Source of the DNA: Mesorhizobium sp. Root157
GTDB lineage: Bacteria > Pseudomonadota > Alphaproteobacteria > Rhizobiales > Rhizobiaceae
Assembly (NCBI RefSeq): GCF_001427385.1
Contig: NZ_LMGJ01000036.1
Location: forward strand, 1-55,000
Length of the DNA: 55,000 bases
Reading direction: 5' to 3'
The position numbers were made by a program, and so were the translations under genes. This document shows positions 31,354 through 40,632 of the stretch, in pieces (the stretch's first letter is position 1; each line of letters begins with the position of its first letter). The notes under the pieces were generated by a model that did no database searches, was not told where the DNA came from, and saw nothing but the letters and a program-made list of their open reading frames with translations.

Positions 31354-32979
31354 TCAGGGACGGATGTCAATCGGACCTTCGACCTTGGTCATTTCGAAGT
31401 CTGAAACAAGGATGTCGATGCGCGCGGTCCATGTGCCGGCGAGCGGAATGACGAGATCATCCACCCGCCAGGTGCCGTCGCCGGGCTTGGTCGCCGGCCG
31501 CTTGAGCGGTTCGATCCCGGCGTCGGGCTTCGACAGGACCAGCGTCACTTCCTTGGCGTCGAGTGGACCGAAATTGCCGTCGAACATCAGGATCGAGGCA
31601 GCGACCTGGCCGGTGTGACCCGGCGTGATGGTGAGTTCCGCCATCGCCTCCGGCGTATGGAAATGGGCAATCGCCGGCTGCGCCGCCGCAATGGCCAAGG
31701 CGCGCGGCGGCGGCGTGAAACGCCAGCCGGCAGCAACGCCAAAGATCAGCAGCACAAGCAGCGTTTCCACGCAGATGGACCGCGCAAGACGAGCACCGGC
31801 CAGCCCGTCACCGCTCGCGGCGGGAGCGGTCAGCCGCCAGCGATTGAAGGCGGCGATCGCAAGCAAAAAGGCAAGCAGCGCCAGCTTGGCAAGAAGCAGG
31901 CGTCCATAGGCCGTGTCGAGCAGCGCCGATGGCGTTTCGACCTGGATGACGGCCAGCACGATGCCGCCAACGACCAGCAGGGCAAACACCGGCAGGATCG
32001 AACCGGAAAAGCGCTGCAGGAAGGCGCTAGCCGCAAGGGCCTTGCGCCAGAGCGCCAGACCGAGCGGCACCAATGCGCCGGCCCAGAAAGCAATGCCGAC
32101 GCCGTGCAGGAACACCATTGGCCGCGTCAGCCATTGCGGCTCGGCAGCACTAGCATGCCCGCTTGCCGCCAGCGCAGCACCCGCCCCGGCAAGCGAAAGA
32201 ACCGTCAGCGGCCTGGCGGCGCGCGGTAGGATCAGCGAGAAAAGGGCCAAGACCAATGCAGCCAGCGCGATGACCGCGGTCCAGCCGAAGCTGGTCGCGA
32301 AGCCGGTTTCCCACACCGCCGGCAGGACAAGGCCATGCAGTCGCGCCCCGAGCGCATCGAGGCCTTGCAGGCCAAGCGAAGCCGGAGCAGCCGCCAGCCC
32401 GAGAAGAAGTGCAATCGCTGCAAAGCGGGCACCGTCGCGGCCGCCCTTGGCGAGCCACGCGATCGCAAACGCGCCACCGATGCCGAGGAACAGGCCGATA
32501 TAGAGCGCCACCTTCGCGCTCCACAAAAGCGAGCGCACCAGCCAGTCGACCGGCTCGGCAGCCTGCGGCGCGGCACTTGGCGCACCGACGGAAAACAGCA
32601 GAGAACCGGCGACCGGATGACCGTCTTCCGACACGACGCGCCAACTCAGCACATGCGTGCCTTGTCCGAGCGGCTGCGGATTGTCGATCTCGACGGTCTG
32701 GCCATCGAGATGCGACGAGGTCAGCGGCAGCGAACTGCCGTCCGGCCGCACCAGGGTGAGGACCAGGGGCGACACCGGCTCGCTGAACGTCAGCGAAAAC
32801 TTCAACGGGCTCGTGGCCACCACAGTGCCGTCGACCGGCTCGGCCTTGACAAGGGCGGCGTGCGCCGCGGCCGGGTTTGGCGAGACGAAAACCGCAAACA
32901 GCAGCAGCGAAGCCAGCAGCCAGGCGAAGACCTGTGCGGGCGACATGGCAATTGCGGTTGGCCGTAGCGGTGTGATCAT
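31354..32979 (-). CDS. CopC-CopD fusion copper resistance protein
   Basis: A 541-residue copper handling protein. After a signal/anchor (VFAWLLASLLLFAVFVS) comes the periplasmic CopC domain, beginning HAALVKAEPVDGTVV and containing SEDGHPVAGS; the N-terminal histidine after AAA is the usual copper(II) ligand. From about residue 150 there are eight hydrophobic helices of the CopD type with MVFLHGVGIAFWAG, and a periplasmic C-terminal domain of about 100 residues follows. It would move copper across the inner membrane, either for uptake or detoxification. It ends a four-gene minus-strand operon with YcnI, PCuAC and DUF2946 proteins. A shorter start at 32946 is possible. Confidence 0.88.
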   Translation of the reverse strand: MITPLRPTAIAMSPAQVFAWLLASLLLFAVFVSPNPAAAHAALVKAEPVDGTVVATSPLKFSLTFSEPVSPLVLTLVRPDGSSLPLTSSHLDGQTVEIDNPQPLGQGTHVLSWRVVSEDGHPVAGSLLFSVGAPSAAPQAAEPVDWLVRSLLWSAKVALYIGLFLGIGGAFAIAWLAKGGRDGARFAAIALLLGLAAAPASLGLQGLDALGARLHGLVLPAVWETGFATSFGWTAVIALAALVLALFSLILPRAARPLTVLSLAGAGAALAASGHASAAEPQWLTRPMVFLHGVGIAFWAGALVPLGLALWRKALAASAFLQRFSGSILPVFALLVVGGIVLAVIQVETPSALLDTAYGRLLLAKLALLAFLLAIAAFNRWRLTAPAASGDGLAGARLARSICVETLLVLLIFGVAAGWRFTPPPRALAIAAAQPAIAHFHTPEAMAELTITPGHTGQVAASILMFDGNFGPLDAKEVTLVLSKPDAGIEPLKRPATKPGDGTWRVDDLVIPLAGTWTARIDILVSDFEMTKVEGPIDIRP

Positions 32980-33000
32980 GATGCGTTGACCGATAAAGCT

Positions 33001-33029
33001 GCGGCGCGCCGTTTCCAATGGCGCGCCGC
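33001..33029 (-). terminator. perfect 10-bp intercistronic hairpin
   Basis: GCGGCGCGCC (33001-33010) pairs with GGCGCGCCGC (33020-33029), loop of 9. It sits right after the YcnI stop and before the CopCD start, so it may attenuate transcription or protect the upstream message. Confidence 0.55.
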
Positions 33030-33036
33030 GCAAAGA

Positions 33037-33564
33037 CTACTTCCTGGGCAGGAGCTTGATCCCCGGCGCCGGGAATTCAAGCGCATGTCCATCCTCGCCG
33101 GCCTTGGGAACCTCGATCCAGCGCTCGGCCTTGTCGCCGCATTCCTGCACGACCGGGAAGTAAAGCGTCTCGCCGGCCGGCAAGCCAGCCGTCAACTGCC
33201 CACGTAGCACGAACTCGTCATAGAATTCGTCGGGCAGTTCGCCGCCGCTCCAGACGACTTCCTGCACGCCTTCGGAAATCGCGTCTCCGTGAGAATCATA
33301 GGACCGGGCATATTTGCCTTTCACGGTCTCGAGTTTCCAGCCTGACTTCGGCATCGGTTTCACCGAGATGAAGCCTTCCGGGATCTTGATCTTGACGGCC
33401 GTTGTCGGCGCGCCTTCGCAGCCGTGCGGAACGCGCAAGACAGCCTTGTAGGTCGAGCCGACGGCCGCTTCCTGCGTTTCAAGGGTGATGTGGGCGAAGG
33501 CCGCGCCGCTGCCGAACAGAACGAAGGCACCGAGCGAAACAAAGCGGATGATGCGATTGGACAT
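33037..33564 (-). CDS. YcnI-like DUF1775 copper-binding protein
   Basis: A 175-residue periplasmic protein of the YcnI/DUF1775 family, known in Bacillus to bind copper(II) through an N-terminal histidine brace and a conserved tryptophan. The signal peptide ends at SGAAFA, so the mature protein starts with His (HITLETQEA), as required. A VPHGCEGAPTTAVKIKIP strand and a GWKLE tryptophan follow. No C-terminal membrane anchor is seen, unlike the Bacillus protein. GGGAGC precedes the ATG at 33564. It lies between PCuAC and CopCD genes, which matches the usual genomic partner set of the family. Confidence 0.88.
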   Translation of the reverse strand: MSNRIIRFVSLGAFVLFGSGAAFAHITLETQEAAVGSTYKAVLRVPHGCEGAPTTAVKIKIPEGFISVKPMPKSGWKLETVKGKYARSYDSHGDAISEGVQEVVWSGGELPDEFYDEFVLRGQLTAGLPAGETLYFPVVQECGDKAERWIEVPKAGEDGHALEFPAPGIKLLPRK

Positions 33565-33602
33565 GAATGCTCCCATTGGAAAGATCGTGAGGACGGAAAG
33601 GG

Positions 33603-34136
33603 TCAATGTTCGCCGGCGGAGCCGAGCGCTTCGACGGCAAACTTGACCTCGACGCTGCCGGCCTTCTCGAAGGTCAGCGTGGCGGAAAAGCTCTCGCCTT
33701 GTTTCGGCTGCCGCTTGAGGCCCATGAACATCAAATGATAGGCGCCGGGCTTCAGCTCGACCTTGCCGCCGGCGGGGATTTCCAGCCCGCCCTCGACATG
33801 GCGCATGGTCATGACGCCGTCCTTGACGGCCATTTCATGAACTTCCGCCTTTTCCGAGATTTCGGTAACGATGGAGACGAGCCGGTCCGGCGTGCTGCCG
33901 TTGTTGACGATCGTGAAATAGCCGCCGCCGACCTTGGCGCCGGCGGGCGCGGCGCGCGACCACGGATGTTCGATTTCGAGATCGCCGACTTTGAACCCAT
34001 GCGCCGCAGCCATGTGCGAACCGGCAAAGAGCAGGACGAAAGCCAGCATGAAGGCGCAGAATGCGGCACCTGCGTTGAGATGGAAGAATGACACGCGCGG
34101 TTGCGCCGCGTGCACGGCGCCAAATGATCTGGACAT
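33603..34136 (-). CDS. PCu(A)C periplasmic copper chaperone
   Basis: A 177-residue protein with a signal/anchor sequence (AFCAFMLAFVLLFAGSH) and the PCu(A)C domain. The domain holds copper(I) with the H-Mx-HxM motif, seen here as VHEMAVKDG, MRHVEG and a later YHLMFMGLKR. Members pass copper to the CuA site of cytochrome c oxidase. The mature protein starts near AAAHGFKVGDLEIEHPWSR. GGAGC precedes the ATG. The gene overlaps none of its neighbours and is read just before ycnI. In rhizobia such clusters are thought to serve copper insertion into respiratory oxidases and copper resistance. Confidence 0.9.
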   Translation of the reverse strand: MSRSFGAVHAAQPRVSFFHLNAGAAFCAFMLAFVLLFAGSHMAAAHGFKVGDLEIEHPWSRAAPAGAKVGGGYFTIVNNGSTPDRLVSIVTEISEKAEVHEMAVKDGVMTMRHVEGGLEIPAGGKVELKPGAYHLMFMGLKRQPKQGESFSATLTFEKAGSVEVKFAVEALGSAGEH

Positions 34137-34237
34137 GGGATTGCTCCACGATAGGGTGTGCGCCGTTTGAAGGGCTGCGACAATTCAATGTTTGGATGAG
34201 TGCGCCGGCGGAAAGTTCCGGCCTGCGCCAATTCGGC

Positions 34238-34657
34238 TCAGGCTTGAGCCGGCGGTGCGCGCGGATTGGATGGCGAGCGGGGCCGCTCGAAAGCCAGATG
34301 ATCGGGCGCGGCAGGAACGAAAGCCACAGCCTCGAAGGCAAGTTCGACCGAGAGCGCGGAGGCTGCCGGCGGTCCGGCCAGAACCGAAGCGGCAAGGTTG
34401 CAGCCGAGCACGCAGCAGGACGGCACGTGCTTCTGCTGCGGGCTGTCGGGCAATTCCCCGATGGCGCCATGCGTACAGATGACATTGCCGAAAGCGTCAA
34501 GTTGCGCCGACTGGGGACCGGCTGCCGAGGCGAACGCTCCCAACACGGATTGCATGACGAGGAACCAGGCAGCGGCAAGCGCTACCGGCAGGCTCCATCG
34601 TCTGTCACGACCGTGCAAGTGCAGTCTCCCGACCCTCGGCTCCACAACACCTATCAT
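34238..34657 (-). CDS. DUF2946-like cysteine-containing copper-cluster protein
   Basis: A 139-residue protein with one membrane helix (WSLPVALAAAWFLVMQSVLGAF) and a likely signal anchor. After it comes VICTHGAIGE, then HVPSCCVLGCNLA, a His/Cys-rich stretch that could bind copper, as in DUF2946 proteins. The C-terminal 30 residues are proline-rich. It begins the copper operon of DUF2946, PCuAC, YcnI and CopCD. The start at 34657 is chosen from domain layout; the ribosome site is weak, and an upstream in-frame start at 34747 cannot be excluded. Function is inferred from context only. Confidence 0.65.
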   Translation of the reverse strand: MIGVVEPRVGRLHLHGRDRRWSLPVALAAAWFLVMQSVLGAFASAAGPQSAQLDAFGNVICTHGAIGELPDSPQQKHVPSCCVLGCNLAASVLAGPPAASALSVELAFEAVAFVPAAPDHLAFERPRSPSNPRAPPAQA

Positions 34658-34766
34658 GGAAGCGGCCGCCGGCAAGCCAGACAAATTGCCGCCGCGAACG
34701 CCTATCGCGCGGCCATACGCGCACTGGCTGTCCGTAACTTGTACCACCGCAACCTGCGGGTGAGGA

Positions 34767-35954
34767 TCAGAGCTTGGTCCAAGCCCCGTTCCGTTTCGAG
34801 GATTTCACGCAAGCCTCGATGAAGGCCATGCCTTCGACGCCGTCCTGAACGGTCGGGAAGATGACGCCCTTTGGAGGCTTGCCACCCTTTCCGCGTGCCG
34901 CACGGATGGCGCGCGCCGCCTCCTGGTAGATATTGGCGAACCCTTCCAGGTATCCCTCCGGATGGCCGGCGGGCACGCGGGTGAAGCGCGAAGCAGCTTC
35001 AAGCGAACCGGCACCGCCACGGGTAAGCAGCCGTTTCGGCTCGCCGAACGGCGTGTACCAAAGGTAATTCGGGTCGGCCTGCACCCATTCCAGCCCGCCT
35101 TTGGAGCCATAGACCCTCAGCTTCAGTCCGTTTTCATGCCCCGGCGCGACCTGGCTCGCCCACAGCATGCCCTTGGCCGGCGGCGCCTCGCCTTCGGCCT
35201 TGAAGCGCAACAGAACCTGAAGATTGTCGTCCAGCAGACGCCCCGGCACGAAGGCGTCGAGGTCGGCGGCGAGGCTGTCCAGTTCAAGCCCGCTGACGAA
35301 GCGAGCAAGGTTGTAGGCGTGGGTGCCGATATCGCCGGTTGCTCCGCCGGCGCCCGCCTGTTTCGGATCGGAGCGCCAGGCCGCCTGCTTGTTGCCGCTT
35401 GCCGACAAATCATCGGTCAGCCAGTCCTGCGGATATTCGACATGGACGACGCGGATGTCGCCAAGCTGGCCTTTGGCGACCATCTCGCGCGCCTGCCGCA
35501 CCATCGGATAGGCCGTGTAGTTATGTGTGAGCACGAACACCTTGCCGGTCTTTTCGACAAGTGCGGCCAGTTTCTTCGCTTCCGCCAGGGTTGCCGTCAG
35601 CGGCTTGTCGCAAATGACGTGGATACCGGCCTCGAGGAAGGCCTTGGCGGCAGGAAAATGCACGTTGTTGGGGGTGACGATGGCGACCGCCTCGATGCCG
35701 TCGGGACGCTTCGCCTCGACCTTCGCCATCTCGGCAAAAGAGGCATAGCTGCGCTCGGGGTCGAGGCCGAGTTCCGCTGCCGAGGCCTTTGCGCGTTCCG
35801 GGTTCGAGGACAGCGCACCGGCAACCAGCACGAACTCGTTATCGAGACGCGCGGCAATGCGATGGACGGCGCCGATGAAAGCGCCCTGCCCGCCGCCGAC
35901 CATGCCGTAGCGGATCGGGCCGCCTGCGATCTGCAATTTCGATGCGCCAGCCAT
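34767..35954 (-). CDS. Gfo/Idh/MocA family dehydrogenase
   Basis: A 395-residue NAD(P)-dependent oxidoreductase. The Rossmann motif GMVGGGQGAFIGAVHR is at about residue 17, and CDKPLTATLAEAKKLAAL contains the conserved lysine of the family. HNYTAYPMVRQAREMV and GDIGTHAYNLARFVSGL complete the active site, with a conserved Asp-x2-x-His. It belongs to the subgroup with GGxxGAFIG, common in rhizobial sugar operons. GGAAGGGA precedes the ATG. It is downstream of the large isomerase gene across a short hairpin, forming the second isomerase/dehydrogenase pair of the window. The substrate is unknown; a keto-glycoside or inositol-like compound is plausible. Confidence 0.88.
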   Translation of the reverse strand: MAGASKLQIAGGPIRYGMVGGGQGAFIGAVHRIAARLDNEFVLVAGALSSNPERAKASAAELGLDPERSYASFAEMAKVEAKRPDGIEAVAIVTPNNVHFPAAKAFLEAGIHVICDKPLTATLAEAKKLAALVEKTGKVFVLTHNYTAYPMVRQAREMVAKGQLGDIRVVHVEYPQDWLTDDLSASGNKQAAWRSDPKQAGAGGATGDIGTHAYNLARFVSGLELDSLAADLDAFVPGRLLDDNLQVLLRFKAEGEAPPAKGMLWASQVAPGHENGLKLRVYGSKGGLEWVQADPNYLWYTPFGEPKRLLTRGGAGSLEAASRFTRVPAGHPEGYLEGFANIYQEAARAIRAARGKGGKPPKGVIFPTVQDGVEGMAFIEACVKSSKRNGAWTKL

Positions 35955-35977
35955 TTTGTCCCTTCCTGATTGTCTCG

Positions 35978-35999
35978 AAGTCGAACTGCTCTTCGACTT
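35978..35999 (-). terminator. 8-bp intercistronic hairpin
   Basis: AAGTCGAA (35978-35985) and TTCGACTT (35992-35999) with a 6-base loop lie between the isomerase stop and the dehydrogenase start. It is likely an mRNA stability or attenuation element; no T-run is present. Confidence 0.45.
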
Positions 36000-36005
36000 T
36001 AAAGC

Positions 36006-37064
36006 CTATTCAATCCCCATCATCTTGCGCAGCGCGGCCCTGTCCGTGGTACCGCCGGCAAAATCGTCGAAGGCTTTCTCGGTGACCCGGATGATATGGC
36101 TTTCGATGAAGGGAGCGCCTTCTGCCGCGCCGTCCTCGGGATGCTTGAGGCAGCATTCCCATTCCAGCACCGCCCAACTGTCGTAGCCGTACTGCGCGAG
36201 CCTGGAAAAGATCCCGGAGAAATCGACCTGCCCGTCGCCCAGCGAGCGAAAACGGCCGGCGCGGTTCAGCCAGCCTTGATAGCCGGAATAGACCCCTTGC
36301 CGCCCGGTGGGATTGAACTCGGCATCCTTGACGTGGAAGGCCTTGATCCGCTCGTGGTAGATATCGATGAAGGCGAGATAGTCGAGCTGCTGCAAGAGAA
36401 AGTGTGAGGGATCGTAGTTGATGGCGCAGCGGCTGTGGCTGCCGACGGCATCGAGGAACATCTCGAAGGTCGCGCCGTCGAACACGTCCTCGCCCGGATG
36501 AATCTCATAGCCGACATCGACACCGTTCTCGTCATAGGCATCGAGGATCGGCTTCCAGCGCCTGCCGAGTTCGGCAAAGGCTTCCTCGATCAATCCTGCC
36601 GGCCGTTGCGGCCAGGGGTAGAGATAGGGAAAGGCCAGCGCGCCGGTAAACGTCACCGATGTGCTCAAGCCGAGATTGCGCGAGGCCTTGGCGGCGAACT
36701 TCATCTGTTCGGTCGCCCATGCCTGCCGCGCCTTCGGGTTGTTGTGCACCTTCTCGGGCGCAAAGGCGTCGAACTGAGCCTCGTAAGCCGGGTGGACGGC
36801 GACAAGCTGGCCGATCAGGTGGGTTGAAAGCTCGGTGATCTCGACACCGGCATCGGCGCAGATGCCCTTGACCTCGTCGCAATAGGCCTGCGAGGTTGCC
36901 GCCTTCTCCAGATCGAAAAACCGGGCGTCCCAGGCCGGGATCTGCACGCCCTTGTAGCCGAGCCCCGCTGCCCATCTGGTGATCGGGGCCAGCGAATTGA
37001 ACGGAGCCGCATCACCGGCAAACTGTGCCAGGAAGATCGCAGGCCCCTTGATGGTCGTCGGCAT
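36006..37064 (-). CDS. TIM-barrel sugar phosphate isomerase/epimerase
   Basis: A 352-residue xylose-isomerase-like TIM barrel. Metal-binding residues are suggested by GYEIHPGEDVFDG (Glu, His), AINYDPSHFLLQQLD (Asp, His), KAFHVKDAEF and a final VLEWECC glutamate. Relatives are annotated as sugar phosphate isomerase/epimerase and include inositol catabolism and C-glycoside lyase-type enzymes. AAGGAGA precedes the ATG at 37064. It is transcribed ahead of a Gfo/Idh/MocA dehydrogenase with a 51-base gap. No transporter gene lies in the operon, so uptake must be encoded elsewhere. It is longer than its 267-residue counterpart at 30396 and not an obvious recent duplicate. Confidence 0.87.
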   Translation of the reverse strand: MPTTIKGPAIFLAQFAGDAAPFNSLAPITRWAAGLGYKGVQIPAWDARFFDLEKAATSQAYCDEVKGICADAGVEITELSTHLIGQLVAVHPAYEAQFDAFAPEKVHNNPKARQAWATEQMKFAAKASRNLGLSTSVTFTGALAFPYLYPWPQRPAGLIEEAFAELGRRWKPILDAYDENGVDVGYEIHPGEDVFDGATFEMFLDAVGSHSRCAINYDPSHFLLQQLDYLAFIDIYHERIKAFHVKDAEFNPTGRQGVYSGYQGWLNRAGRFRSLGDGQVDFSGIFSRLAQYGYDSWAVLEWECCLKHPEDGAAEGAPFIESHIIRVTEKAFDDFAGGTTDRAALRKMMGIE

Positions 37065-37193
37065 GGCATTCTCCTTCGCGCCGGCATAGGCACGGCATAT
37101 ATCGCCGAACGCGGCTTCACTTCAAAGCCGAGCCGGCCATTTCAATCGGTTCATAACAGGCTTTTGCCGTCAGTCGAAAGAGAACGTCTGTGC

Positions 37194-37222
37194 CAGGCCG
37201 GGTGTGATAACGGGCTGGCCTG
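37194..37222 (-). terminator. possible terminator after the acyl-CoA synthetase gene
   Basis: CAGGCC (37194-37199) and GGCCTG (37217-37222) pair around a 17-base loop, 20 bases beyond the synthetase stop. The stem is short and has no T-run, so support is weak. Confidence 0.3.
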
Positions 37223-37242
37223 TCGATTCCGCAAGCAATCGC

Positions 37243-38883
37243 TTACTTGATCTTTGCCGCCGCACGCAGGTCGACGCGCCGAATCTTGCCCGAGATGGTC
37301 TTGGGCAAGGCTTCGACGAACTCGATTTCGCGGGGATATTTATAGGGTGCGGTCAGGTTACGGCAGAAATCCTGGATATCGCGGGCCAATTCGTCGGACG
37401 GCTGGAAGCCCTTGGCAAGCATCACATAGGCCTTGACGATCTCGCCGCGCGTGGCGTCCGGCTTGCCGACGACAGCGCTTTCTGCGACCGCTCTGTGTTC
37501 GATCAACGCGCTCTCGACCTCGAACGGGCTGATGCGATACCCCGCTGACGAGATCAGGTCGTCGGAGCGGCCAACGAACCACAAATATCCGTCCTTGTCG
37601 CGCCGGGCCGTATCGCCTGTGTAGTACCAGCCATTGCGGAACGAGGCGGTATCCGGCGCTTCGCCGGTGTAGTAGCCGCGGAAAAGCCCGTTCGGATACG
37701 GTTCGGTTATCTTCACCGCGATGTGGCCGACCTCGCCTTCGGGCTGGCGGTTGCCGGCCTCGTCGATCACGTCGACATCGAAGCCCGGCACCGGCTTGCC
37801 CATCGATCCGTAGCGCACCTCCTCGCCCGGAAAATTGGCGACGATGTTGATCGTCTCGGTCTGGCCGTAGCCGTCGGCAATCACCGTTCCCGTCACGTCT
37901 TTCCATACGCGCATGGCTTCGGGATTGAGCGGCTCGCCGGCGCTCAGCGAACGGCGCAGGCTGGAAAGGTCGTATTGCGTGAGGTCCTGCTGCGCGAAAA
38001 GGCGGAAGACCGTCGGCGGCGCGCAAAATGTCGTAACCTTAAGCTTACCAATCAGGCGCAGATGCATATCGGCATTGAAGGCGGCATCGCCATTATAGAG
38101 CACGGTCGGCGTACCAAGCAGCAATTGGGGAAACAGGATGCCCCAGGCCGCCTTGGCCCAGCCGGTATCGGTGAGCGACCAGTGGACGTCATCGCGCCTG
38201 AGATCCATCCAGAACAGCCCGGTCGCCGCATGCGCCAGGCCAGAACCATGGTCGCGCGGCACCATCTTCGGCATCGAGGTGGTGCCGGAGGTGAAATAGG
38301 CCATCATCATGTCGGTGCTGCGGGTGTTCGGAAACGCAGCGCGATCGAGATCAGGCGACGCTTCGGCCAACAGCGCCTCGAGCGACAGCCAGCCATCGCG
38401 GGCGCCATCGACGACGATGAAAGTGTTGAGCGACGGGCACTCGGCCCGGATCGAGTCGACCTTGGCGCAATGTTCAGACGTGACCACCACGGCGCGCGCG
38501 CCCGAATGATTGACCCGGTAGGCGATGTCATGGGCGGTGAGCAGGTTGGTGCCCGGCATCGACACCACGCCCGCCTTCATGCAGCCGAACAGCACAGTGT
38601 ACCAGGCTGGCACCCGCCCAACGACGACGCAGGCGAAGTCGCCCGTCTCAAGCCCCAGCGTGCGCAACGCATTGGCAAATCGGTTCGAGCTTTCGCTGAA
38701 CTGCGAATAGGAAATGCGCTCGACCGTTTCGCCGTCGCGCGACACCGCAATGACCGCCGTGTGATCGTCCCGTTTCGCCCAATCGTCGATGACATCGAAG
38801 CCGAAGTTGAAATAGTCCGGCATGGGCAGTTTGTAGCTCGTCCGTGCCTTGCCGTAGTCGCGTTCGACCGACGAAAAATCCAT
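37243..38883 (-). CDS. medium-chain/aryl acyl-CoA synthetase (AMP-forming)
   Basis: A 546-residue ANL-superfamily ligase that activates a carboxylic acid with ATP and CoA. The phosphate loop YFTSGTTSMPKMVPRDH near residue 195, DGYGQTETINIV near 335, WYYTGDTARRDKDGYLWFVGRSDD near 420 and the catalytic lysine in LPKTISGKIRRVDLR near 530 are intact. The motifs fit the acetyl/medium-chain or benzoate-like branch. GGGAGC precedes the ATG. It is beside a GMC oxidoreductase gene read in the same direction, suggesting oxidation of an alcohol, then activation of the acid formed (inference). Substrate chain length cannot be decided from the sequence. Confidence 0.9.
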   Translation of the reverse strand: MDFSSVERDYGKARTSYKLPMPDYFNFGFDVIDDWAKRDDHTAVIAVSRDGETVERISYSQFSESSNRFANALRTLGLETGDFACVVVGRVPAWYTVLFGCMKAGVVSMPGTNLLTAHDIAYRVNHSGARAVVVTSEHCAKVDSIRAECPSLNTFIVVDGARDGWLSLEALLAEASPDLDRAAFPNTRSTDMMMAYFTSGTTSMPKMVPRDHGSGLAHAATGLFWMDLRRDDVHWSLTDTGWAKAAWGILFPQLLLGTPTVLYNGDAAFNADMHLRLIGKLKVTTFCAPPTVFRLFAQQDLTQYDLSSLRRSLSAGEPLNPEAMRVWKDVTGTVIADGYGQTETINIVANFPGEEVRYGSMGKPVPGFDVDVIDEAGNRQPEGEVGHIAVKITEPYPNGLFRGYYTGEAPDTASFRNGWYYTGDTARRDKDGYLWFVGRSDDLISSAGYRISPFEVESALIEHRAVAESAVVGKPDATRGEIVKAYVMLAKGFQPSDELARDIQDFCRNLTAPYKYPREIEFVEALPKTISGKIRRVDLRAAAKIK

Positions 38884-38988
38884 CCTGATGCTCCCGATCG
38901 GAATGATGTATGCGCTGCACTACCCCTGTATGCGACGCTGCGCCTTGCGGCACACGGCTATATCACGACAAACAAGGGGAAGGCACGC

Positions 38989-40632
38989 TCAAGCGGTTCC
39001 CAGGATCATGTCCGACGCCTTCTCGGCGATCATCACGGTCGGGGCATGGGTGTTGCCCGACACGATGGTCGGCATGACCGAGGCGTCGACCACGCGCAGC
39101 CGCTCGATGCCATGAACCTTCAACTGCGGATCGACCACGGACTGGGCATCGCTGCCCATTCTGGCCGTGCCGACCGGATGGAAGATGGTGGTGGCGATAT
39201 CGCCGGCGGCGCGGGCAAGTTCTTCGGTCGTGGCGAGATGCGTGCCCGGCTTGAATTCCTCCGGCCTGAATTCGCTCATCCGCCTGGTCGCCATCAGCCG
39301 CCTTGCATGCAGCACCGACTGCGCCGCGATCTCGCGGTCGCCATCCGTGGAAAGATAGTTCGGTGCGATCGATGGCGCTTCGTGCGGGTTGGCCGAACGG
39401 ACGCGCACATGGCCGCGCGATTCCGGACGCAGATTGCACACCGAAACGGTGATGGCAGGGAAGGTGTGCAGCGGATCGCCGAATTTTTCCAGCGACAGCG
39501 GCTGGACATGGAATTCGATGTTGGGCGTGTCGAAGCGCTCGTCGGAGCGCATGAAGATACCGTACTGGCTTGGCGCCATCGACATTGGCCCCGAACGCTT
39601 CAACGCGTATTCCAGCGCGATGCCGGCCTTGCCCCAAAGGCTGGCCTGGCGCTCGTTGAGCGTGCGCGCGCCCTGGATGCGGAAAGCGGTACGGATCTGC
39701 AGATGGTCCTGCAGATTTTCGCCGACGCCGGAAAGTTCGTGCACGACATCGATGCCGTTGGCCTTCAGGAGGGCGGCGGGGCCGATTCCTGACAGTTGCA
39801 TGAGTTGCGGCGAATTGATCGCGCCTGCCGACAGCAACAATTCGCGCCCGACCCGCGCCTTGGCCAGGCGGCCATCGGCGCCGCGATAGAGGATCGCGCT
39901 GGCGCGGCGGCCGTCGAAGACGATGCGCTCGGCAGCCGCATGCGTGGCGATACGCAGGTTCGGACGATTGCGCACCGGCTTGAGGAAAGCGCGGGAGGCG
40001 CTGAACCGCACGCCGTTCTTCTGATTGACCTCGAAGTATCCGGCGCCTTCGTTGTTGCCGGTGTTGAAATCGTCGGTCGAAGGAATGCCGAGTTCGGCTG
40101 CGGCTTCGGTCACCGCATCGAGGATCGGCCAACTCAGCCGCTGCCGCTCGACCCTGAGCGGCCCGCCCTGCCCGTGGCTGGCATCGTTGCGGCTAAAATG
40201 ATCTTCGGAGCGACGAAACAGCGGCAGCACGTCGTCCCAGCCCCAGCCGGGATTGCCCATCTGGCGCCACTGATCGTAGTCGCGCGCCTGACCGCGCATG
40301 TAGATCATGCCGTTAATCGAAGAGCAGCCGCCGAGCACCTTGCCGCGCGGATAAAGCAGCGAGCGGCCGTTGAGGCCCTTTTCTTCATCAGTGTTGTAGC
40401 ACCAGTCGGTGCGCGGATTGCCGATGCAGAAAAGATAGCCGACCGGAATGTGGACCCAGTGATAGTTGTCGCTGCCGCCCGCTTCGAGCAGCAGCACCCG
40501 GTTGCGCGGATCGGCGCTAAGCCTGTTGGCAAGCACGCAGCCGGCCGAGCCGGCTCCCACGATGATGTAGTCCCACTCGCCCTGGTCCACGGCGTCGACA
40601 CCGCCATGGCCGCTCTTCGATCCACTGCCCAT
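38989..40632 (-). CDS. GMC-family flavin oxidoreductase (choline/alcohol dehydrogenase-like)
   Basis: A 547-residue FAD enzyme. The Rossmann motif [19 protein letters not shown] lies near residue 22, and [22 protein letters not shown] contains the GMC signature. [22 protein letters not shown] is the second signature. The C-terminal [16 protein letters not shown] has the catalytic histidine and N/H pair region. Such enzymes oxidise choline, alcohols, polyethylene glycol or sugars. The ATG at 40632 is chosen since the longer frame starts with a TTG and lacks a ribosome site. No betaine-aldehyde dehydrogenase or betI is adjacent, so it is not called betA. It is divergent from the branched-chain-type ABC operon. 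Confidence 0.88.
   Translation of the reverse strand: MGSGSKSGHGGVDAVDQGEWDYIIVGAGSAGCVLANRLSADPRNRVLLLEAGGSDNYHWVHIPVGYLFCIGNPRTDWCYNTDEEKGLNGRSLLYPRGKVLGGCSSINGMIYMRGQARDYDQWRQMGNPGWGWDDVLPLFRRSEDHFSRNDASHGQGGPLRVERQRLSWPILDAVTEAAAELGIPSTDDFNTGNNEGAGYFEVNQKNGVRFSASRAFLKPVRNRPNLRIATHAAAERIVFDGRRASAILYRGADGRLAKARVGRELLLSAGAINSPQLMQLSGIGPAALLKANGIDVVHELSGVGENLQDHLQIRTAFRIQGARTLNERQASLWGKAGIALEYALKRSGPMSMAPSQYGIFMRSDERFDTPNIEFHVQPLSLEKFGDPLHTFPAITVSVCNLRPESRGHVRVRSANPHEAPSIAPNYLSTDGDREIAAQSVLHARRLMATRRMSEFRPEEFKPGTHLATTEELARAAGDIATTIFHPVGTARMGSDAQSVVDPQLKVHGIERLRVVDASVMPTIVSGNTHAPTVMIAEKASDMILGTA

Noticed and set aside
37723..39792. A 689-codon plus-strand frame
   Set aside because: Antisense to the acyl-CoA synthetase and GMC genes, crossing their intergenic gap.
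38989..40632. Calling the GMC enzyme BetA (choline dehydrogenase)
   Set aside because: No betB, betI or choline transporter is adjacent, and GMC enzymes with the same motifs act on many alcohols.
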